A stretch of DNA of 5,871 bases from Acidobacteriota bacterium (GTDB taxonomy: Bacteria > Acidobacteriota > Terriglobia > UBA7540 > JAPUME01), in assembly GCA_027294185.1 (NCBI GenBank), contig JAPUME010000002.1, positions 1 through 5,871 on the forward strand, read 5' to 3'. The position numbers were made by a program, and so were the translations under genes. The stretch's first letter is position 1. Each line of letters opens with the position of its first letter. Positions 1 to 5,052 of the stretch are shown here, one piece after another. The notes beneath the pieces were generated by a model that saw only the letters and a program-made list of their open reading frames with translations, was not told the DNA's origin and did no database searches.

Positions 1-124
1 CTTTCTGATGCTCTTCGTCGCGGGCTACTTCTACATGGGCGGAATGTCGCTGCTGCAGAAGCCGCTTCGTCGCCTGCTGCCGGCGGCGCGCGCCCGGAAT
101 CTCGGTTCCCTCACGAGCGGGTAA
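1..124 (+). CDS. C-terminal fragment of an unidentified membrane protein (5' end outside window)
   Basis: The reading frame beginning at base 2 is open from the window edge to a TAA at 122-124 and gives about 40 residues. They start with a hydrophobic, aromatic-rich stretch (FLMLFVAGYFYMGGMSLL), which looks like the last transmembrane helix. A short basic tail follows (QKPLRRLLPAARAR), as expected for a cytoplasmic C-terminus under the positive-inside rule. The neighbouring methyltransferase starts 45 bases downstream on the same strand with no obvious terminator between them, so co-transcription is possible. The family cannot be named from so short a piece. Frame 1 is also open here, but its translation lacks the hydrophobic-then-basic pattern, so frame 2 is preferred. 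Confidence 0.55.
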   Translation, partial: FLMLFVAGYFYMGGMSLLQKPLRRLLPAARARNLGSLTSG

Positions 125-169
125 GGAGCGAAACTTCACTCTACCTTTTTCCAGAGGCGAACCTGCGCT

Positions 170-931
170 ATGACCCATAGTCGGAAAACTCTTCCCCTTG
201 TTGCTTGCGGCCTGCTATTTTCCCTGACGCTGGGAGAAGTGGTCGCCCAACAGAGCGGGTCCGGGGGATTTGCCCGCCAGCCGGCCGACATTCTCTCCTA
301 CCTGGGCGCGCCGTGGCTGGAGCGGCACGAACGCGAGGCGATGGAGAAACCCGAGCAAGTCCTGGACGCGCTCAAGATTCAGCCGGGCGACGTGGTTGCC
401 GACGTGGGCGCCGGGTCGGGATTTTTCACGGTGAAGCTTTCCCGACGCGTGGGACCGACCGGGAAGGTATACGCCGTGGATATCCAGAAGGAGATGCTGG
501 ACCTGATTCGGCAGAAGATCGATCGGATGGGGTTAGGAAATATTGAGCCGGTTCTCGGGGAAACGGCAGACCCGCACCTGCCCCCGCAAGCGATCGACCT
601 GATCTTTATCGTCGATGCCTACCACGAATTCCAGGAGCCGCTGTCGCTCGTAAAACGCCTTCGCGAGGCGCTCAAACCCGACGGGCGCCTCATGATCATC
701 GAGTACAAATCGGAATACGCCTACATCCGGCCGCTGCATAAGATGGAGGAGTCACAGATCGTAGGCGAGCTAAAACTGGTTGGATTCACTCTCTCGAAGC
801 GGTTCGATTTGCTGGAAAATCAGCACATGCTCATTTTCAAAAAGGGGGGAAGCCAACTCGGCCTCCGAAAACGCGAAAGGGTGGGCGGCGATCCAATAAG
901 GAATTCTATACTTGGTTACCCCAGACGCTAG
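170..931 (+). CDS. Exported class I SAM-dependent methyltransferase
   Basis: This 253-residue protein is a Rossmann-fold methyltransferase that should transfer a methyl group from S-adenosylmethionine to an unknown acceptor. Visible motifs are the glycine-rich SAM loop VADVGAGSGFFT (residues 76-87), the acidic end of strand 2 at D104 (VYAVDIQ), IDLIFIVDAYHEF (142-154) and the post-motif LKPDGRLMIIEYK (168-180). The N-terminus has basic residues, a hydrophobic core (about 8-22) and a plausible signal peptidase site after A26 (VVA-QQ), so export is predicted. LVAC at 10-13 resembles a lipobox, but the hydrophobic run before it is too short. The ATG at 170 has a weak AGAGG 12 bases upstream at 153-157. 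The catalytic fold appears to end near residue 225 (HMLIFKK). The last 28 residues form a basic, low-information tail that begins at an A5G6 homopolymer (839-849), so a shifted frame there is possible. Fold assignment is firm; substrate and location are inferred. Confidence 0.85.
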   Translation: MTHSRKTLPLVACGLLFSLTLGEVVAQQSGSGGFARQPADILSYLGAPWLERHEREAMEKPEQVLDALKIQPGDVVADVGAGSGFFTVKLSRRVGPTGKVYAVDIQKEMLDLIRQKIDRMGLGNIEPVLGETADPHLPPQAIDLIFIVDAYHEFQEPLSLVKRLREALKPDGRLMIIEYKSEYAYIRPLHKMEESQIVGELKLVGFTLSKRFDLLENQHMLIFKKGGSQLGLRKRERVGGDPIRNSILGYPRR

Positions 932-941
932 GTTATCTTTC

Positions 942-958
942 TGCTATTTTTGTATAAT
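942..958 (+). promoter_or_regulatory. Promoter-like -10 hexamers (weak candidate)
   Basis: A perfect TATAAT lies at 953-958. Just upstream, TGCTATTTT at 942-950 resembles an extended -10. Neither has a recognisable TTGACA-like -35 at the right distance. Transcription from here would run rightwards across the convergent gap to the inverted repeat at 1080-1146, making a transcript of under 200 bases with no credible gene. In AT-rich DNA such hexamers arise often by chance. Confidence 0.2.
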
Positions 959-1026
959 AATGAGAGGTGATCGACGCGAACGCGAAACTTTGTCCCGTGA
1001 TTTCTTAACGCAGTTCCCCTCCCTTG

Positions 1027-1041
1027 TTGCGTCCTTGCGTC
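1027..1041. repeat. Short tandem repeat TTGCGTC
   Basis: TTGCGTC occurs at 1027-1033 and again at 1035-1041, separated by one C, giving two 8-mer units in tandem. It lies in the intergenic gap. A spacing of 8 is not that of a typical operator on one DNA face (10-11), so its function is unknown and it may be chance. Confidence 0.4.
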
Positions 1042-1079
1042 AAAATCAATACACACAATTCCTCTTTGCAGGGAATCAC

Positions 1080-1146
1080 AAAAACCGGTTAAATTGAATT
1101 CCCAATTGTATTCTAGGAGCATGTTAACCCGAACCACTCGGTTTTT
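1080..1146. terminator. Candidate bidirectional terminator between converging genes
   Basis: AAAAACCG at 1080-1087 is exactly complementary to CGGTTTTT at 1139-1146, so each strand ends the dyad in a run of five T. Within the span, GTTAA (from 1087) can pair with TTAAC near 1123-1127. AATTG and CAATT can form a further small stem around 1092-1107. On the + strand a compact hairpin near 1126-1143 (AAC-CGA pairing with TCGGTT, one bulged C) sits directly before the T-run. Placement between two converging genes fits a shared terminator. The stems are short and AT-rich, so efficiency is uncertain. Confidence 0.4.
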
Positions 1147-1212
1147 ATGCATATTATCCCTACCCCAATAAGCGGCTTTCAGTTCCTTCAGGGGAAAATT
1201 GCAACGCCCTCC

Positions 1213-2691
1213 TCAACGCCTGGTGGAAATCGTGACCTGGAAGGCGAATCCCTGCCGGTTCATTTGCAGGCTCACGGCATCTCCCAGACGCCCGGCGATG
1301 CTCTCATACTCCTCCACGGACCGTACCGGCCTGCGATTGACTCCCATGATGATGTCTCCCGGCCCGAGGCCCACTCGGGCGGCGGGACTGCTCCCGTCGA
1401 TGCCGCTAATCAGCACACCTTGAGTGTCGGGTGAGAGGCGAAGCTCGGCAAGGATCTCCGGCGTCAAATCCTGAATCTCCACGCCTCGGAGAACGCCTTC
1501 CTCAATCGAGATCGGGCCGGAAATCCCTCCCCGCCCGGAGGAGGGCTGCTCTCCGACTTCAACCTGAATCGACAGAGGCTCCCCGTCGCGGAGAATCCGC
1601 AACTCGACCTGCGTGCCGGGCGAGGTCGAGGCGACAACGGCGATCCACTGCGCGTCGGACCGGATGGTGGCGCCATTGAGTTCCAGGATGATGTCTCCCC
1701 GGCGGAGTCCTGCCTCTCCGGCGGGACCCGAGGAGGAGACATTGAACACCAGGACTCCTTCCAAGGAAGGAGCGTTATACTGATCGGCCAGGGCTTGGTT
1801 CAGGTTCATCACACTGACCCCGAGAAATCCTCTCACCACTCGGCCCGTTTTTACCAGGCTCTCGAAAACCGAGCGCGCCATGGCGCTGGGGATGGCGAAA
1901 CCCACACCGCTGAATCCTCCCTGCGTAGTCGCGAAATTGATCCCCACCAACTCCCCGCGCACGTTGACCAGCGCTCCTCCCGAATTGCCCATGTTGATGG
2001 CCGCATCGGTCTGAATAAAATCCCCATACTGCGCCAATCCCATGCCGGGACGGCCCACCGCGCTGACCATACCGCGGGTGACGGTAAAGTTCAGGCCGAA
2101 GGGATTGCCGAACGCCAGGACCGTCTCACCCACCTGCAGGTGAGCCGAATCCCCCCAGGGGACGGTGGGAAGATTTTCCCCTTTCACCTTGATGACCGCC
2201 ACATCGGTGGCGGGGTCGGTTCCCACCAGCTCCGCATCGAACTCCCGCCGGTCCGACAAGAGGACCTTGATTTCATCCGCCTGCGCGATGACGTGATTGT
2301 TCGTCACGATGTATCCCTCCGGCGAGACAATCACACCGCTCCCCAGGGACTGCTCCACTCGCTCGCGTGGAACACCGAAAAAGTCGCCGAAGAACTGCCG
2401 GAAAAAGGGGTCGTTCATAAAGGGAGACTGACGTACGCGAATGACTTTCTTTGCCCCCACATTGACGACGGCAGGGGTGACGGCCCGCGCAATCGCCGCG
2501 AACGCCTGGTTCTGCGCTTCGAGAACCTCGACCTGAGCAGGATCGAGCCCCGGGACCTCCGCCTGGACGAAGGAAGGGTAACTTCGGTTGGAAAAATAGA
2601 TCACGCCCGAAACCGCCAGGCAGGCCAGGCCGATCAAAGTAAGACTTATGCCAAGCAGGTTATCTTTGATGAGCTTACGAAATTCCTTCAT
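1213..2691 (-). CDS. htrA: HtrA/Deg-family membrane-anchored serine protease with two PDZ domains
   Basis: This 492-residue protein is an envelope quality-control protease that degrades misfolded exported proteins. A basic N-terminus (MKEFRKLIK) and one hydrophobic helix at about 12-32 predict an uncleaved anchor with the rest in the periplasm. The trypsin-like domain (about 60-280) has the full triad: H133 in NNHVIA, D163 in DVAVIKV, S237 in GNSGGALV. An LGSGVIVSPEGYIVTNNHVI block (117-135) is typical of the family. PDZ1 covers about 285-380 (RGFLGVSV; RRGDIILELNG) and PDZ2 about 400-490 (GPGDIIMGVNRRPV). The segment F91-F105 (FMNDPFFRQFFGDFF) matches the phenylalanine-rich LA loop of DegP/DegQ-type enzymes. 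Length and two PDZ domains fit that subgroup. The ATG at 2691 is supported by GGGAAGG at 2701-2707, 9 bases upstream on the - strand. That site overlaps a hairpin, suggesting translational control. The exact paralogue (DegP, DegQ or other) cannot be told. Confidence 0.95.
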   Translation of the reverse strand: MKEFRKLIKDNLLGISLTLIGLACLAVSGVIYFSNRSYPSFVQAEVPGLDPAQVEVLEAQNQAFAAIARAVTPAVVNVGAKKVIRVRQSPFMNDPFFRQFFGDFFGVPRERVEQSLGSGVIVSPEGYIVTNNHVIAQADEIKVLLSDRREFDAELVGTDPATDVAVIKVKGENLPTVPWGDSAHLQVGETVLAFGNPFGLNFTVTRGMVSAVGRPGMGLAQYGDFIQTDAAINMGNSGGALVNVRGELVGINFATTQGGFSGVGFAIPSAMARSVFESLVKTGRVVRGFLGVSVMNLNQALADQYNAPSLEGVLVFNVSSSGPAGEAGLRRGDIILELNGATIRSDAQWIAVVASTSPGTQVELRILRDGEPLSIQVEVGEQPSSGRGGISGPISIEEGVLRGVEIQDLTPEILAELRLSPDTQGVLISGIDGSSPAARVGLGPGDIIMGVNRRPVRSVEEYESIAGRLGDAVSLQMNRQGFAFQVTISTRR

Positions 2692-2698
2692 CAGCTAA

Positions 2699-2719
2699 TC
2701 CCTTCCCGGGAGCCGGGAA
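2699..2719 (-). promoter_or_regulatory. Shine-Dalgarno hairpin in the protease leader
   Basis: Bases 2703-2709 (TTCCCGG) and 2713-2719 (CCGGGAA) form a perfect 7-bp stem with a 3-base loop. In the - strand mRNA the 3' arm runs straight into GAAGGGA, the only good Shine-Dalgarno match, 9 bases before the protease ATG. The two A residues of AAGG lie in the stem and the two G residues just outside it, so folding would partly hide the ribosome site. Stress protease genes are known targets of RNA thermometers, but whether this hairpin acts that way is inference. Confidence 0.45.
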
Positions 2720-2736
2720 AAACATATAGTGCCAAG

Positions 2737-2757
2737 ATGCCCCCGACGGGGCGGCAT
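2737..2757 (-). promoter_or_regulatory. GC-rich hairpin in the protease leader
   Basis: ATGCC at 2737-2741 pairs with GGCAT at 2753-2757, then CCC with GGG around a 4-base loop (2745-2748), with one bulged base at 2752. That is an 8-bp stem about 45 bases before the protease ATG. There is no T-run after it on either strand, so it does not look like an intrinsic terminator. It may belong to a structured 5' leader together with the Shine-Dalgarno hairpin. Confidence 0.4.
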
Positions 2758-2772
2758 GGCGCCGTTGCGGCT
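2747..2772. repeat. Degenerate direct repeat, copy 1
   Basis: This 26-base segment has the pattern CGGGGCG-N-CATGG-N-GCCGT(T)GCGGCT and matches 2875-2899 with two substitutions and one single-base gap. It contains a small internal dyad, GCCG-TTG-CGGC (2761-2771). Confidence 0.45.
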
Positions 2773-2793
2773 TTCTCTCCCGTCTCCTCTTCT

Positions 2794-2799
2794 ATTCTA
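2794..2799 (-). promoter_or_regulatory. Candidate -10 for the protease gene
   Basis: On the - strand TAGAAT (five of six matches to TATAAT) lies about 100 bases before the protease ATG. The best upstream -35-like hexamer, TTGTGT, is 20 bases away, which is too far for a normal spacer. If used, it would give a leader of about 90-100 bases containing both hairpins. Heat-shock or extracytoplasmic sigma factors could use a different element that I do not recognise. Confidence 0.22.
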
Positions 2800-2874
2800 A
2801 TCCAGTATTAGGGAGGATTACACAACTCCTCATGCGGGTCCCCGATGAGGGGGGAAATCAGACATCGGCCGAAG

Positions 2875-2899
2875 CGGGGCGCCATGGAGCCGTGCGGCT
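2875..2899. repeat. Degenerate direct repeat, copy 2
   Basis: This 25-base segment matches the repeat at 2747-2772, starting 128 bases apart, with 23 of 26 aligned positions identical. Here the internal dyad is AGCC-GTGC-GGCT, and the segment forms most of the hairpin at 2875-2907. Confidence 0.45.
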
Positions 2900-2907
2900 G
2901 GACCCCG
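2875..2907 (-). terminator. Hairpin just downstream of the cyclase gene (possible terminator)
   Basis: CGGGG at 2875-2879 pairs with CCCCG at 2903-2907. Inside, CC pairs with GG and AGCC with GGCT around a 4-base loop, with small bulges between. It starts 9 bases after the cyclase stop on the - strand, the usual place for a terminator. No T-run follows, so it may instead protect the 3' end, act with Rho, or be a dyad of another kind. Confidence 0.3.
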
Positions 2908-2915
2908 GCTTATTA

Positions 2916-4889
2916 TCAGGTTGTCTGTGAGAAAAGTTCAGTGAGGCTGGAAACGACCTGGGGATCGTAGCGACCCTTTTCGACGCCCTTTTTCAATTCG
3001 CTCAGAGCCAGGCGAGGGTCCCAGGCTTCCCGATAGGGACGCCAGGCGGTCAGGGCGCTGTAGTCGGCGGCCACGGCGGTGATCCGTGAGCCGATGGGAA
3101 TCTTGTCTCCCTTCAACCCGTCCGGCTTGCCCGTGCCGTCCCACTTTTCCTGATGGTGAGCCACGATCTCGAGCAATGTCGGGTTGTTGAACCCCATGCG
3201 CCGAAGAGAAGCCACACTCTCCGCGACATACTTATTGACCAGACCCGACTCGTGCTCGGTGAGGCTGCTGGGGCGGTTCAAGATATGGTGGGGCACGGCC
3301 TCCTTGCCGATATTCTGAAGGTATCCCGCCAGCAGGGTTTGTTGCTTGAGGTCTTCGTTCAATCGAAGCCGGTCTCCCAGGGCGTAGGAGAGCAGAGCGG
3401 CGACCCGGCCGTGGCCCACGGAACCGTCCAGCGCCTCCACCGCCAATACCACCTCGTCGCGTACGTCGATCAGTTTCTCCGCACTGAGGTACTTTTCCTG
3501 AACGGGAGGCGGAATGACGGTAGGGTCCCGCCACCGGTCCTTGACCCCGTTGATTTCGTAGACGCTGATTCTCCTCAATTTCCCCTTGAGCTGAATCTTT
3601 TCATAATCATCCTTCTTGAGAACGGCATCGGCATAGGCCAGTTTGATCTCGGGTGAGTTCGGCTCGAGAGCCAGGGCGCGTTCAAAGCACTGAATCGCCT
3701 GCGTGGCGTCGTGCAGCTGGAAGTGAAGCTTGCCCATTTCGAGCAGCGCCTTGGGGTCTTCTCCGGTCTTCCCCATCTCTTCTTCGAGGTGAGTGAGGAA
3801 TTCGAGCAAGGCCCGGTCCTCCTTGCGGCTCAAACCCTGCTGCCGCACCTTACTGGCCTCTACAAAAGGTTCGACCTCGCGAAACGTGGCGTTGTCCACG
3901 TACACTTTTTGGGGCTCGCAGATTTCCTCAAGCCGTTTCGCGACGTTGACCGTATCTCCGAGGGCGCTGTAAGACTGTCGACGCGCGCCGATCATGCCGA
4001 CCACCGCGTTGCCGGTGGAAATTCCCACCCGCAGGCGCCAGGGGAGCTTGAGCCCGTCCACCTTCTCCTGCATCTTGAGCCCGGCCAGGACGGCAAGCAG
4101 CGCGTGACGTTCGTAATCGATGGGCGCTCCATATTCGATCATCACCCCGTCGCCCATAAACTTGTCGATGTGCCCTCGGAAGGTCTCCACCACCGGCTCA
4201 ATCTCACCGAGGAAACGGTTCAACTCCTCGAGCACCACGTCGGGCCGGTTCTGGTCCGAGTAGGGAGTGAAGTCGGTCAGGTCGGTGAACATGATGCTGA
4301 TTTCGCGCTTTTCGTAGCGCAGCTTTCCCTGGATGGCGAGCTTCGCCACGATCGGGTCCATAGTGGCGAAGAGCGTCTTTTCGACTTTCTCCTTCATCTC
4401 CTCGGCCACACGACTCTGCTTCAGATCCTCGTAGAGTTGGCGTATCTCCACGAATCCGCGGTTGAGCTTTTCCTGCAAAGACCCGATCGCCGCGCTGGTA
4501 AGAATCAGAAAACCGCCCCAGGTGGCGATCAGAACCATCGTATCCACATCGTAGCCAAACACTTTGGTGCCGGAGGCCACAAACCAGCTGGGACCGCGCA
4601 GGGCAAACAACGCTACCAGGAGGATACAGAAAGTCGCGCCCAGCACGGCCCTTCGCCGGCCCAGGAAGTAGGCCGCCAGCAGGACGGGCATGTAGAAAAG
4701 ATTGAGGAAGGCAATCTTGTAGTAAGGGACCAGCCAGAAGACAGCCGTCACCGTAGTAATCAGGACGACGACGAAGATCAACTCCAGTTGGCGGGCTACA
4801 AAATTCCGGAAACGGATAGGAAGTGTTCCGGAAATGGCCGCCGGCAAACCGGCGGGCTCACTGGTTATCGAGGGGTCAGGGGAACTCAT
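2916..4889 (-). CDS. Membrane class III nucleotide cyclase with TPR and degenerate HD-GYP domain
   Basis: This 657-residue protein probably makes cAMP in response to a membrane-sensed signal. Four hydrophobic helices (about 36-55, 58-77, 81-98, 117-138) form an N-terminal module like those of MASE-type sensors. A helical linker (138-175) follows. The class III cyclase domain (about 195-340) keeps metal ligands D203 (FTDLTDFT) and D247 (KFMGDGVMI), adenine-type K243 and D312, and transition-state N315 and R319 (GDTVNVAKRL), so it looks active and ATP-preferring. One to one and a half TPR motifs lie at 378-431. The C-terminus (about 485-655) aligns with HD-GYP phosphodiesterases: GHGR, IGK, HHQEKWDGTG, DGLKG, RPYR. 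But the HD pair is Q525-N526, a later ligand His is Y554, GYP is GKP (587-589) and VADAYD reads VAADYS, so cyclic-di-GMP hydrolysis is unlikely. AAAGG sits 5 bases before the ATG. The HD-GYP loss of function is inferred. Confidence 0.9.
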   Translation of the reverse strand: MSSPDPSITSEPAGLPAAISGTLPIRFRNFVARQLELIFVVVLITTVTAVFWLVPYYKIAFLNLFYMPVLLAAYFLGRRRAVLGATFCILLVALFALRGPSWFVASGTKVFGYDVDTMVLIATWGGFLILTSAAIGSLQEKLNRGFVEIRQLYEDLKQSRVAEEMKEKVEKTLFATMDPIVAKLAIQGKLRYEKREISIMFTDLTDFTPYSDQNRPDVVLEELNRFLGEIEPVVETFRGHIDKFMGDGVMIEYGAPIDYERHALLAVLAGLKMQEKVDGLKLPWRLRVGISTGNAVVGMIGARRQSYSALGDTVNVAKRLEEICEPQKVYVDNATFREVEPFVEASKVRQQGLSRKEDRALLEFLTHLEEEMGKTGEDPKALLEMGKLHFQLHDATQAIQCFERALALEPNSPEIKLAYADAVLKKDDYEKIQLKGKLRRISVYEINGVKDRWRDPTVIPPPVQEKYLSAEKLIDVRDEVVLAVEALDGSVGHGRVAALLSYALGDRLRLNEDLKQQTLLAGYLQNIGKEAVPHHILNRPSSLTEHESGLVNKYVAESVASLRRMGFNNPTLLEIVAHHQEKWDGTGKPDGLKGDKIPIGSRITAVAADYSALTAWRPYREAWDPRLALSELKKGVEKGRYDPQVVSSLTELFSQTT

Positions 4890-4932
4890 GGGAGCCTTTC
4901 AAGCAGAAACCCTGCACATCGTACCGGCGGCT

Positions 4933-4941
4933 ATGATAGCA
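4933..4941 (-). promoter_or_regulatory. Candidate extended -10 promoter of the cyclase gene
   Basis: On the - strand TGCTATCAT combines the TGn extension with a hexamer matching five of six positions of TATAAT. It lies about 45 bases before the cyclase ATG, giving a leader of roughly 35 bases. No clear -35 is present, which extended -10 promoters often tolerate. Confidence 0.35.
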
Positions 4942-4970
4942 GATTCGGGCGCAGCAGGGGGGAAAGTGGA

Positions 4971-4996
4971 AGAAGGGCCGCTTGTGCGGCCCTTCT
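4971..4996 (-). terminator. Strong hairpin after the pilus-associated gene, likely terminator
   Basis: AGAAGGGCCGC at 4971-4981 and GCGGCCCTTCT at 4986-4996 form a perfect 11-bp stem with a 4-base loop. It lies about 57 bases downstream of the stop of the - strand gene ending at 5053. On the - strand the stem ends in CTTCT and continues TCCACTTTCC, pyrimidine-rich but not a clean U-run. It also lies before the cyclase promoter candidate, so it would separate the two transcription units. Confidence 0.55.
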
Positions 4997-5052
4997 CGAA
5001 AGGGCAGATCCCTACAAGCTAAGCAACGGACCATCGTGGCCCAGGCTCAGGG

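Larger units (their letters stand above)
932..1212. other. AT-richer intergenic region between converging genes
   Basis: These 281 bases separate the + strand methyltransferase from the - strand protease and are visibly more AT-rich than the flanking genes. Short open frames exist on both strands (912-1097 +, 61 residues; 928-1152 -, 74 residues). Neither has a recognisable domain, and neither has a convincing Shine-Dalgarno sequence or coding character. The structured elements are a TATAAT on the + strand, a tandem 8-mer repeat and an inverted repeat with flanking U-runs; these are listed separately. Confidence 0.6.
2692..2915. other. Dyad-rich intergenic region upstream of the protease
   Basis: These 224 bases separate the cyclase stop from the protease start, both on the - strand. 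They contain at least three stable-looking dyads (2703-2719, 2737-2757, 2875-2907), a looser CCGATG/CATCGG dyad (about 2842-2868), a degenerate direct repeat and a weak -10 candidate. No open frame here looks coding. The region probably holds the 3' end of the cyclase transcript and the promoter and leader of the protease. Confidence 0.6.

Noticed and set aside
197..208. Lipobox-like LVAC (residues 10-13) in the methyltransferase
   Set aside because: Only about three hydrophobic residues precede the motif, too few for a lipoprotein signal. The hydrophobic core continues past the cysteine to an ordinary cleavage site at A26.
912..1097. 61-codon open frame on the + strand overlapping the methyltransferase end
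   Set aside because: No recognisable domain, poor ribosome site, and an AT-rich composition unlike the neighbouring genes.
928..1152. 74-codon open frame on the - strand in the convergent gap
   Set aside because: No domain and no Shine-Dalgarno sequence; its ATG sits right at a GATAAT-like sequence, leaving no room for a leader. It also crosses the candidate terminator.
1795..2811. Open frame of 338 codons on the + strand antisense to the protease
   Set aside because: It lies opposite a well-supported HtrA gene, is rich in H, R, D and G as expected for the complement of a GC-rich gene, and shows no domain. It is a shadow.
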